A stretch of DNA of 8,125 bases, from assembly GCA_008501785.1 (NCBI GenBank), contig QQUD01000027.1, positions 1 to 8,125 on the forward strand. The letters are read 5' to 3'. Shown here piece by piece: positions 1-5,310 of the stretch. A program made the translations under genes and the position numbers. The notes under the pieces were generated by a model. That model did not search any database, was not told the origin of the DNA, and saw nothing but the letters and a program-made list of their open reading frames with translations. This DNA is from Chloroflexota bacterium. Lineage in GTDB: Bacteria; Chloroflexota; Anaerolineae; Promineifilales; Promineifilaceae. Each line of letters opens with the position of its first letter. The stretch's first letter is position 1.

Positions 1-764
1 TTGATGCGCGGGACCATTGTGGATAGGTTGACTTTGTAATGTTTGCTGATGGCGGCCTGGGTTTGGTTTCGCTTGTTTTGTTCGCTCATTATAAATTCGA
101 GCGCGGCCGCCCATCCGGACGGTTTGTCGAGGGTGGGAGAAACGGCCGTTACAAAATCACGCCACATCTTCCGCCCACGCAAGATCGTCATCACACCATA
201 ATTGCGCTCCTGCAATCCATGCAAAAATTTAGATTCCACTTCATCCGCCATTGCTGCTTCCAGAATCGGAATTTGTAACATGCCACCATAGAGCGCGAAC
301 GGTAAAATCCATGGTTCAGCAGGCACTTTATCATGTTCGCTCAATGTCTGTGTTGAAGCCAACATACCGCGTGCGCGTGGTTCGGTAAGCGGCATATCAA
401 TACTAGATGGATTGACTTCTACGATGCACCACTGTTTGTCAAGATTTGTGAAGGTAACAGCAACGAGATCGGTTGCTGTGAAGCTGTTTGGATCAGCCCC
501 AGGTTCAGGCCAGGCGTATTCGATGTGAATAAAACGGCCGTTTTCCGTCTCAACCGCTTGCGTAATACCCAAACTGCCCCGACCCAACACCGTTTTCAAC
601 AGCACATCAAACACGGCAAACCCAAACAAATCAAGCATCTCGGCCGCCTGTCCCCCTGGCGCAACCAATTCCGCAATGCCATCACCATTTTCAGCCAGCG
701 TCGCTTCAATAACCTTCTCCGCCACCGGCCACACATCATTCCAAACAGTTTCTTCACTAATCAT
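1..764 (-). CDS. Hypothetical protein with C-terminal HTH-like segment (partial, 3' end outside window)
   Basis: I do not recognise this gene by name. The frame is open from the ATG at 764 to the left edge, 254 codons plus two bases, with no stop, so the C-terminus is missing. The protein starts MISEETVWNDVWPVAEKV. It has a central mixed alpha/beta region (about residues 70-130, with aromatic strands around FIHIEYAWPEP and WCIVEVNP). Near the visible end, residues 218-254, WAAALEFIM is followed by NQTQAAISKHYKVNLSTMV. A W-A-A-A helix leading into a helix-turn-helix resembles the second half of cyclin/TFIIB-like repeats and other HTH modules, so DNA binding or a protein-interaction fold is possible but unproven. 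There is no Shine-Dalgarno; a TATAAT box ends 6 bases before the ATG, which supports both this start and leaderless transcription. Two AACGGCCGTT palindromes lie inside it, at 141 and 533. It is surely coding, from its length, composition and promoter; its function is uncertain. Confidence 0.8.
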   Translation of the reverse strand, partial: MISEETVWNDVWPVAEKVIEATLAENGDGIAELVAPGGQAAEMLDLFGFAVFDVLLKTVLGRGSLGITQAVETENGRFIHIEYAWPEPGADPNSFTATDLVAVTFTNLDKQWCIVEVNPSSIDMPLTEPRARGMLASTQTLSEHDKVPAEPWILPFALYGGMLQIPILEAAMADEVESKFLHGLQERNYGVMTILRGRKMWRDFVTAVSPTLDKPSGWAAALEFIMSEQNKRNQTQAAISKHYKVNLSTMVPRI

Positions 765-770
765 GCGGGT

Positions 771-776
771 ATTATA
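771..776 (-). promoter_or_regulatory. -10 box (TATAAT) of a leaderless promoter
   Basis: On the minus strand the sequence reads TATAAT-ACCCGC-ATG. The perfect -10 hexamer ends 6 bases before the start codon at 764, so a transcript starting the usual 7 bases downstream would begin on the A of the ATG. No TTGACA-like -35 is visible 16-18 bases upstream; that position falls in the C-rich strand of a G-run cluster. The absence of any ribosome binding site fits leaderless translation. Confidence 0.6.
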
Positions 777-782
777 GCTGAA

Positions 783-804
783 GGGGGGGGAAAGGGGCAG
801 GGGG
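783..804 (+). other. G-run cluster, potential G-quadruplex
   Basis: The plus strand has eight G, AAA, four G, CA, then five G within 22 bases. Splitting the first run gives four runs of at least three G with short loops, the usual pattern for an intramolecular G-quadruplex. It sits where the -35 region and upstream contacts of the leaderless promoter at 771-776 would be, on the template strand of that gene. Whether it folds is unknown. Confidence 0.4.
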
Positions 805-953
805 CGCTGGTGAGCTGCTGATGCACGCAGCGCACTTAGTCAACTTTACTAGTTTGTTATCTTCTGAGCCTGTTCCCGTTCGAACAGCCCCTTGTCCCCA
901 AATGGGATATTGATCCCTCTACTGGAATAGTGGCACTGGATGCTATCTCTCGA

Positions 954-1346
954 TCACTTCTGCCTGCCAGCTTCCCCTGCCCATGCATAGGCCTTTTCCT
1001 GATCATACGTGACCAGCACTTGCCAGGGTATATACAGATCAGTTAGAGCTTCAAACATCCTGTTAAAGCCAAACTCAAGCTTGCTTGACACGAGTATGGC
1101 AAGGTTGAAGTCTGGAATCCTGTCTCCCTGTGAACTGAGGAGTTCGGCAATGACACGGACTTCAAATGGCTTGACATCGGCCAAGCTGCCTTCAAGGTAG
1201 TCGACCACAATGCCATAGGAAAGAGTGAGATAGGGTTCCTCCAGCAGTTCCTGACAGTGTCCGGTCAAGTCTTCAAATGAAACGCGACCTTTCAAAGAGA
1301 CAAAGATGATCTTCCTGTCGTGATCGACGTTGATTTGATAAGGCAT
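954..1346 (-). CDS. SpoIIAA/STAS-like small protein
   Basis: A protein of 130 or 131 residues with the pattern of small STAS or SpoIIAA-like proteins. An N-terminal strand pair (INVDHDRKIIFVSLKGRVS) is followed by a helix (EDLTGHCQELLEE), a strand ending in Asp (YGIVVDYLEG, about residues 45-54), a second helix (FEVRVIAELLSS), a strand (FNLAILVSS, 81-89), a helix (FGFNRMFEALTD) and a last strand plus helix (WQVLVTYDQEKAYAWAG). Proteins of this fold act as cytoplasmic regulators, for example as anti-anti-sigma factors, or bind lipids; no specific role can be read here. Two ATGs are adjacent (1349 and 1346). On the minus strand GGGAGG lies 4 bases before the first and 7 before the second, so 1346 is preferred. 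No AACGGCCGTT copy occurs in it, and it is flanked by long non-coding stretches, so it is probably transcribed alone. Confidence 0.75.
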   Translation of the reverse strand: MPYQINVDHDRKIIFVSLKGRVSFEDLTGHCQELLEEPYLTLSYGIVVDYLEGSLADVKPFEVRVIAELLSSQGDRIPDFNLAILVSSKLEFGFNRMFEALTDLYIPWQVLVTYDQEKAYAWAGEAGRQK

Positions 1347-1354
1347 CATTCAAC

Positions 1355-1360
1355 CTCCCT
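1355..1360 (-). promoter_or_regulatory. Strong Shine-Dalgarno that decides the start of the STAS-like gene
   Basis: The minus strand reads AGGGAGG-TTGA-ATG-ATG. The purine core matches the anti-SD well. Its distance is 4 bases to the ATG at 1349 and 7 to the ATG at 1346; the second spacing is the usual optimum. The neighbouring minus-strand genes at 764 and 2933 lack such a site. Confidence 0.6.
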
Positions 1361-1443
1361 GGCTACGTTGTGGACGCTGCATTGTCCAGGCTGCAACCAG
1401 TTCCTTCGATTAATATACATCAGTGAAGGCAACTGTCGCTCAG

Positions 1444-1458
1444 TCTCCTTGCAGGAGA
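1444..1458. repeat. Short hairpin TCTCCT-TGC-AGGAGA
   Basis: A perfect 6-bp inverted repeat with a 3-base loop. It is not followed by a T-run on either strand, so it is not a terminator. It would lie in the leader of any minus-strand transcript reaching the STAS-like gene. Confidence 0.4.
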
Positions 1459-1484
1459 AAACATTTATTGAACTGTAAAAATAC

Positions 1485-1505
1485 GGGATATGATCCCATT
1501 TTTTT
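1485..1505 (+). terminator. Weak terminator-like hairpin with T-run
   Basis: GGGAT-ATG-ATCCC is followed, one base later, by seven T on the plus strand. The stem is only 5 bp and no plus-strand gene lies upstream, so this is weak. The T-run is shared with the left arm of the larger inverted repeat at 1499-1598. A near-copy, GGGAT-ATTG-ATCCC, lies at 904-917 on the other side of the STAS-like gene. Confidence 0.25.
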
Positions 1506-1598
1506 GCATCCTATCCTGCGGATTACAAGGGGTTTTGCATGATAATATCCGAATATAGGGTGAAATTGTGCAAAAGTCGCAGGATAATGCAAAAAAAA
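1499..1598. repeat. Imperfect inverted-repeat element of about 100 bp
   Basis: The left arm 1499-1520 (seven T, GCAT, CC, TATCCTGCG) matches the reverse complement of 1578-1598 (CGCAGGATA, ATGC, eight A) over 20 bases, with a 2-base bulge (CC at 1510-1511). The 57-base interior holds a second nested inverted repeat, TTTTGCA at 1533-1539 against TGCAAAA at 1569-1575. No protein is encoded. It could be a MITE-like element, a structured leader of a minus-strand transcript, or a folded regulatory site. I see no clear target-site duplication. Confidence 0.55.
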
Positions 1599-1606
1599 GC
1601 TTGGTT

Positions 1607-1612
1607 ATTATA
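1607..1612 (-). promoter_or_regulatory. Possible -10 box (TATAAT) facing the STAS-like gene
   Basis: The minus strand reads GAG-TATAAT-AACC. The hexamer is perfect but no good -35 is seen at 16-18 bases. A transcript from here would run through the 1499-1598 inverted repeat towards the gene ending at 954. A perfect hexamer in an AT-rich stretch may be chance. Confidence 0.25.
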
Positions 1613-1790
1613 CTCAAAGATGATTGATAAACCGACTTGATGCCTTCAAAGGAGTATAGCAAGGAATCATGGGGATTAGACTGGGGTGCATTCTGATGGC
1701 TCTCTGGTTCCCCACAAAACGTTACTATACCCGGGTAAGGAGCAAGGGGTAGGAGCTGAGGTCAACATTTACTTTTTTCTCTTCTTCCTC

Positions 1791-1827
1791 TCTGTGAATC
1801 TCTGTGTCTCCTCTGTGCAACTCTGTG
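1791..1827. repeat. Degenerate tandem TCTGTG (CACAGA) units with helical spacing
   Basis: TCTGTG occurs at 1791, 1801, 1812 and 1822, spaced 10, 11 and 10 bases, close to one DNA turn. Linkers differ in sequence, so this is a phased motif rather than an exact tandem repeat. It lies in a pyrimidine-rich tract (1770-1849) just downstream of the stop of the lipoprotein gene, which ends at 1842 on the minus strand. On that strand it reads as CACAGAG-type units. I have the impression of similar units in intergenic DNA of other bacteria, but cannot verify that here. Confidence 0.55.
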
Positions 1828-1841
1828 TTACTCTTACTCTT

Positions 1842-2933
1842 CTATCTCCCGTAATCACCTAACGACAAATAGCGTAAATTATCAACCGAGTTGGTGCGCG
1901 GTTTGAAAAGGAGACGGGATTCGGGAATAATCGATTCAGGGGCCTGCAAGACCATCCAACCTTCAAGTGTACCGCCAGGAAATAAACGGCCGTCTAGTTC
2001 AGGTTCCGGCTCTACAATAGATGGCACATCGTAACGATTGCCATCATTATCTATTAAAGTGAATAGATCGCTGTGCAGATGCACCAGCTCACCTGATTCC
2101 TCAAGGCCAATATAACGCAAGCGCATCTTCACTAAAATATAAACCAACCCCTCTTGCGGAGGGTCGTTAAACTGATTCGCTTCAATGATGCGATTCCATG
2201 CACCCTCCCCAGAATAAAGTTCCAAAATTGAAAGCTGCCAATCTTCGGTGGTTATCACCAGACCAACCGGAGCCGGTTCGCTCGGGTCTGTGCCCACTAG
2301 AGTCGGCGTGATGCTGTTGAGCAATTCTTCGTTGACAGTGACACGATTGCCTTCTGCGAGCGCGATATATTGCTCTGGCTCTTCATAATTTGACACATCA
2401 TCCACCATGACAATCAAATTCTCTTCGCCAATCTGAATCAGGTACGCTTCCCAGCCTTCACTTTCGGCCCCACCAGGTAGGTAAGTTTCCAGCATAGGGT
2501 CCGGCGATACAGCGCTAGAGTTGAAGCTGTAATGCAACACATTACCATCTCCACTGACATGCAAACCCAACGACTCTTTATCCTCACCTGCATATAAGCT
2601 GCGCACCCGATACCGCACCAGCAAATATTCCCATCCATCTGGCGGTGGATCGTTAAATTGATTGGCCGCCAACACGGCATGGTAGGCTTTCTCACCACGC
2701 ACACTGTCTAAAATCTCGACTTCCCAATTGGCAATGGTATGAGAGATGTGGCCGGGAAGTGGGTTGCTGCGGGTATAGCCTGGGGGAACGGCCGTTGCCG
2801 TCGCTTCAACCACCGCTGTCGATTCAGGCGTAATGATCGCATCGTCCAGTTCAGTCGGGAGATTGCAAGCGGTTATCAGGAGGATAAGGAGGGGAAAAAC
2901 GGCCGTTTTAATTTGTTTAAGTAAGCGCATCAT
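1842..2933 (-). CDS. Lipoprotein with a duplicated beta-rich (DUF4352-like) domain
   Basis: A 363-residue predicted lipoprotein. Residues 1-23 form a type II signal peptide: positive start (MMRLLKQIK), hydrophobic core (AVFPLLILL) and lipobox ITAC with the acylated Cys at 23. A Thr/Ala/Pro-rich linker (about 30-55) leads to two homologous domains, about 70-190 and 232-357. Shared landmarks are W-E/Q-V/L-E/S-I-L (70-75 and 232-237), ANQFNDPP (90-97 and 252-259), a strand pair (YLLVRYRVR and YILVKMRLR), and PGG...EGW (153-161 and 319-326). The fold is likely an immunoglobulin-like beta sandwich as in DUF4352 proteins; this is inference. The protein should sit on the outer face of the cytoplasmic membrane. 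No Shine-Dalgarno precedes the start; a TAGAAT box ends 8 bases upstream, so it may also be leaderless. MM at 2933 and 2930 leaves the exact start open. AACGGCCGTT occurs at 2787 and 2898, plus a near-copy at 1985. Confidence 0.85.
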   Translation of the reverse strand: MMRLLKQIKTAVFPLLILLITACNLPTELDDAIITPESTAVVEATATAVPPGYTRSNPLPGHISHTIANWEVEILDSVRGEKAYHAVLAANQFNDPPPDGWEYLLVRYRVRSLYAGEDKESLGLHVSGDGNVLHYSFNSSAVSPDPMLETYLPGGAESEGWEAYLIQIGEENLIVMVDDVSNYEEPEQYIALAEGNRVTVNEELLNSITPTLVGTDPSEPAPVGLVITTEDWQLSILELYSGEGAWNRIIEANQFNDPPQEGLVYILVKMRLRYIGLEESGELVHLHSDLFTLIDNDGNRYDVPSIVEPEPELDGRLFPGGTLEGWMVLQAPESIIPESRLLFKPRTNSVDNLRYLSLGDYGR

Positions 2934-2941
2934 AAAAATAT

Positions 2942-2947
2942 ATTCTA
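2942..2947 (-). promoter_or_regulatory. Possible -10 box (TAGAAT) close to the lipoprotein start
   Basis: The minus strand reads GGG-TAGAAT-ATATTTTT-ATG. The hexamer matches the consensus in 5 of 6 bases and predicts a transcript starting 1-2 bases before the ATG at 2933. No convincing -35 is present. With no ribosome binding site visible, near-leaderless expression is the simplest reading. Confidence 0.35.
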
Positions 2948-3095
2948 CCCACTCGATTGTAGCTAACTTTATTCAAATGCTATCATCAAATCTAGAATAT
3001 AATATTTTTGAATGGTTTCTTGAACCCAACCAGTTTTTAAAATCATCCAATGCCCAAGTATTTGATTTAATGACTGACACATTTCAAAAATCAGT

Positions 3096-3154
3096 AGATT
3101 GGACCAATTTTCTCTGGAACAAGTAACTGACATGGCAATAAATTGGTCCAATCT
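3096..3154 (-). repeat. Perfect 15-bp inverted repeat, possible terminator or paired operator
   Basis: Arms 3096-3110 and 3140-3154 (AGATTGGACCAATTT and its exact reverse complement) are separated by 29 bases. Each arm is itself nearly palindromic (ATTGG-N-CCAAT, centres at 3103 and 3147, 44 bases apart). The repeat lies about 20 bases past the stop of the M24 gene. On the minus strand the hairpin is followed after 5 bases by five T (3090-3086), so it could end the LysM-M24 transcript, although the loop is long. A pair of repressor sites is an alternative. Confidence 0.55.
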
Positions 3155-3173
3155 TGGTGAAATGATTGTTTTG

Positions 3174-4376
3174 CTACACGGGAATCACTAACTGCTGCCA
3201 ATTACGCGGATAATACGTGAGCAATTCAATGCCATCGGACGTAATCAACAGCGTATCGGAATGACGGAAGCCGCCTAGTTCTGGCGTGTAAAAGCCAGGT
3301 TCTACTGTAAACACCATGCCTTCTTGCAGCACCGTGTCATCACCCGTATCCAGGAATGGCCCTTCGTGGTAACGCAGGCCAATGGCATGGCCGGTGTGGT
3401 GTTTCCAGTAAGGCATCAAGTCATGTTTTTGATAATATTCGCGCACAGCCTGATCAACATCGCTGCACTTGACACCTGGCTTCATCGCCCAAAAAGCGAC
3501 CTCTTGCGCGGCCTTCATGTGATTGAACATGGCTTTCTGCTCTTTGCTCGGTTCACCAACAAACATGGTGCGCTCTAACTCAGAGTTGTACCCCCACATC
3601 GGGCAGCCCGCCCCGGTGACCAACACGTCACCTGGCTGGAAGGTGATATTATTCGCCAGCGCGTGTGGAATGGATGAGTTGCGCCCAATCTGCCCACGAT
3701 ACCCGGCATGAGGTCCGCTGGTCCACATGCTTTGCGCCCGATAGAGCGGTCCGATTGTGTCCATCATGGCCAGCGTTGCTTCTTGATTGGCTTGGAGGCT
3801 GACTTCGGTTTCGGACTTGTTAACGGCCGTATACCGCTGCAACAACATATGCGCCAAATGTGCCCACTTACAGCTTTCCTTAATCAACGCCAGCTCACCC
3901 TCACTCTTAATCGCCTGCATTTGGTCGATTTGGCCCTGCACATTTACAAATTCCATACCGGTTTGTTCAGTCAGAGTTGGCCCTTGGTAGCCAAAAATCC
4001 AGGGATAGCCATTGCTGTCGGCCCCAATACGGCCGTTTTCCACCACTATCCCCATCTCCAACAACATCTCACGGAACTTGTCCGCCTGATTCGGCTTACC
4101 CGGATATTCCAGATAATGCACCACACGCTCCAACTCCGCCTCGGTCTGCACATGCTCCAACTCCAGGCGCGGCACATACATCACCCGCTCTCCTTGCGCA
4201 CTCAACGCAAAAGCAATCGGGCGCTCAGTCGGGATATACGCAAAACCAGTGAAATATTGAATGTTGATGCTATCGAACAAGACAATACCACTCAAATCTT
4301 GTTCTTTGACATAAGTAAGAAGGGTATGTAATCGAATATTAAATTCGGATCGGGAAATGCGAATCGAATGATTCAT
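3174..4376 (-). CDS. M24 family creatinase/prolidase-like protein with altered metal site
   Basis: A 400-residue 'pita-bread' protein. The N-terminal creatinase-type domain covers about 10-150 (VLFDSINIQYFTGF is typical) and the catalytic domain about 160-395. Aligned by eye to M24 aminopeptidase P, the five metal ligands D-D-H-E-E correspond to Gly255, Glu266, His330, Glu359 and Ser373, so only His and the first Glu are kept and the second Asp is a conservative Glu. The segments GYNSELERTMF, KPGVKCSD, KHDLMPY and GGFRHSD resemble creatinase, an M24 member that works without metal; His238, 12 residues before GD, matches the position of its catalytic His. A C-N hydrolase acting on a small molecule is therefore at least as likely as a prolidase; the substrate cannot be told. 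Shine-Dalgarno AAAGGAAG lies 6 bases before the ATG. It follows the LysM gene by 23 bases, so the two are probably cotranscribed. Near-copies of AACGGCCGTT occur at 3822 and 4028. Confidence 0.9.
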   Translation of the reverse strand: MNHSIRISRSEFNIRLHTLLTYVKEQDLSGIVLFDSINIQYFTGFAYIPTERPIAFALSAQGERVMYVPRLELEHVQTEAELERVVHYLEYPGKPNQADKFREMLLEMGIVVENGRIGADSNGYPWIFGYQGPTLTEQTGMEFVNVQGQIDQMQAIKSEGELALIKESCKWAHLAHMLLQRYTAVNKSETEVSLQANQEATLAMMDTIGPLYRAQSMWTSGPHAGYRGQIGRNSSIPHALANNITFQPGDVLVTGAGCPMWGYNSELERTMFVGEPSKEQKAMFNHMKAAQEVAFWAMKPGVKCSDVDQAVREYYQKHDLMPYWKHHTGHAIGLRYHEGPFLDTGDDTVLQEGMVFTVEPGFYTPELGGFRHSDTLLITSDGIELLTYYPRNWQQLVIPV

Positions 4377-4399
4377 GGAACGCTTCCTTTACAAATTAA

Positions 4400-5074
4400 T
4401 TATGGAACACACAAAATATCAGCAACCCGCACGGTGAACTCCTCATTCAGGTTGTTAATTTCTCGTAGTTCTTCAGCAGAAATATTGAAACGACGACCAA
4501 TGCTAAAAGCCGTATCCCCCTCACCAACGGCATAGGGGCGACGGCCAGGACAATAATCTGGATTGCCTACAGGTAAACTGATAACCGTGTTAGGCACAAG
4601 ATTGTCCTGCGCGATATTGTGTACAGACATTAAGGCAATAGACGTGTCGGTGCGCTGGGCAACTGAGTAAAGCGAATCGCTTTGCTGCACGGTGTAGTCA
4701 ATGAGGATGACTTTTTCGGGAACGGCCGTTGCCGCTGGTTCAGGCGTCGGGTCTGGTTGCCCGCCAGTCTCTTCAGGCACTGGTGTATCGGTTGGCACAG
4801 GCTGATCTGCTGGCTGCTCATTTTCAACAGCTTCCGGCTGAGCTTGTTCAGCCAAAAGCTCCGTCGGACTCACCAGTCGTACAGTCAGCTCTGGATTTCG
4901 GACAAGCGTCACTTCTTGCCCCTCCACGATCACGACTTCTCCTGGGGGAGGCAGTTCTTCAGTGCTTTCAGGGCGATTTCGAATAGCAGAAATTGCAAGA
5001 AAGAAGCCTGCAGCAAGAATAATTGCCAAGCCAATCACCAGCAGCACCATCGTTCCTTGCGCTTTGTTTTTCAT
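4400..5074 (-). CDS. Membrane-anchored protein with two LysM domains
   Basis: A 224-residue protein. Residues 8-31 form one N-terminal membrane segment (MVLLVIGLAIILAAGFFLAI), followed by a linker of about 90 residues that becomes rich in Pro, Thr, Gln and Glu (75-120, with PTDTPVPEE and DPTPEPAATAVPE). Two LysM repeats follow: 127-168 (YTVQQSDSLYSVAQRTDTS ... VISLPVG) and 181-223 (YAVGEGDTAFSIGRRFNIS ... ADILCVP). LysM domains bind N-acetylglucosamine-containing glycans such as peptidoglycan, so the protein should anchor in the membrane and reach into the wall or envelope. Cys175 and Cys222 bracket the second repeat and could form a disulfide. There is no catalytic domain. GAGAGGG lies about 5 bases before the ATG. 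It is first gene of the probable operon with the M24 gene. A perfect AACGGCCGTT (4721-4730) encodes Thr-Ala-Val in the linker. Confidence 0.9.
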   Translation of the reverse strand: MKNKAQGTMVLLVIGLAIILAAGFFLAISAIRNRPESTEELPPPGEVVIVEGQEVTLVRNPELTVRLVSPTELLAEQAQPEAVENEQPADQPVPTDTPVPEETGGQPDPTPEPAATAVPEKVILIDYTVQQSDSLYSVAQRTDTSIALMSVHNIAQDNLVPNTVISLPVGNPDYCPGRRPYAVGEGDTAFSIGRRFNISAEELREINNLNEEFTVRVADILCVP

Positions 5075-5096
5075 GAATCCCTCTCGTACAGTTTAA

Positions 5097-5144
5097 GTGT
5101 TCCGCACGAACCATTTACCCAACAATGTTTGTTGAGCGGAACAC
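5097..5144. repeat. Nested inverted repeat in the LysM/dgt divergent region
   Basis: GTGTTCCGC (5097-5105) pairs with GCGGAACAC (5136-5144). Inside, CAACAA (5120-5125) pairs with TTGTTG (5129-5134) around a 3-base loop. Together they can form a two-storey stem with a one-sided 14-base bulge. It starts 23 bases upstream of the LysM start codon, so it is either in the leader RNA of that gene or a protein-binding site at its promoter. Confidence 0.45.
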
Positions 5145-5250
5145 GAGTCCATAGAAACAAATGAGTACCCATCGCGATAGACCTATGATTATGTTACACT
5201 TACCATAAGATAAGCGCAAGCTGCTGTATTAAAAAATGAATACAAACCAC

Positions 5251-5276
5251 AACAGGTGGTCATAACCACCTGTTTT
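5251..5276 (+). terminator. Terminator-shaped hairpin ahead of dgt (possible attenuator)
   Basis: AACAGGTGGT-CATA-ACCACCTGTT is a perfect 10-bp stem with a 4-base loop, followed on the plus strand by TT and then AGTTT. ACCAC at 5246-5250 can pair with GTGGT at 5256-5260 as an alternative stem. The hairpin lies 35 bases before the dgt start, and no plus-strand gene lies upstream, so it may be a leader attenuator, or a terminator blocking transcripts from the divergent region. On the minus strand there is no T-run. Confidence 0.5.
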
Positions 5277-5295
5277 AGTTTGCTCTATATTTTCT

Positions 5296-5301
5296 AAGGA
5301 G
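5296..5301 (+). promoter_or_regulatory. Ribosome binding site of dgt
   Basis: AAGGAG lies 9 bases before the ATG at 5311 and 12 before the next ATG at 5314, which favours the first as the start. Confidence 0.7.
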
Positions 5302-5310
5302 ACGCGAATT

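Larger units (their letters stand above)
1350..1841. other. Long intergenic region without a credible gene
   Basis: About 490 bases with no convincing coding sequence. The only sizeable minus-strand open frame (1465-1662, 65 codons) has no ribosome binding site, a composition rich in Ser, Ile and Cys, and overlaps a strong inverted repeat, so I treat it as chance. The region holds a 6-bp hairpin (1444-1458), a short terminator-like hairpin with a T-run (1485-1505), a large imperfect inverted repeat (1499-1598), a possible minus-strand -10 box (1607-1612), and a run of TCTGTG units (1791-1827). A minus-strand transcript from near 1600 would carry a leader of about 250 bases before the STAS-like gene. 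Confidence 0.6.

Noticed and set aside
103..110. GCGGCCGC as another copy of the iterated palindrome
   Set aside because: It shares the CGGCCG core but not the AA/TT flanks, so it was not counted; the same holds for CGGCCG near 640.
525..821. 98-codon plus-strand open frame
   Set aside because: Antisense to the partial gene at 1-764, which has better composition and a promoter at its start.
1465..1662. 65-codon minus-strand open frame
   Set aside because: No ribosome binding site, implausible composition, and it overlaps the 1499-1598 inverted repeat.
1791..1827. Possible CRISPR array from the regularly spaced TCTGTG units
   Set aside because: Units are only 6 bases with 4-5-base gaps; no CRISPR-length repeats or spacers and no cas genes.
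2833..3126. 97-codon plus-strand open frame
   Set aside because: Half overlaps the lipoprotein signal-peptide region in antisense and half lies in AT-rich spacer; no ribosome binding site.
3708..4331. 207-codon plus-strand open frame opposite the M24 gene
   Set aside because: Antisense shadow of a gene with clear family motifs; its translation is rich in His, Leu and Arg without any domain pattern.
4682..5164. 160-codon plus-strand open frame opposite the LysM gene
   Set aside because: Antisense to two recognisable LysM repeats; no start signal and unusual composition.
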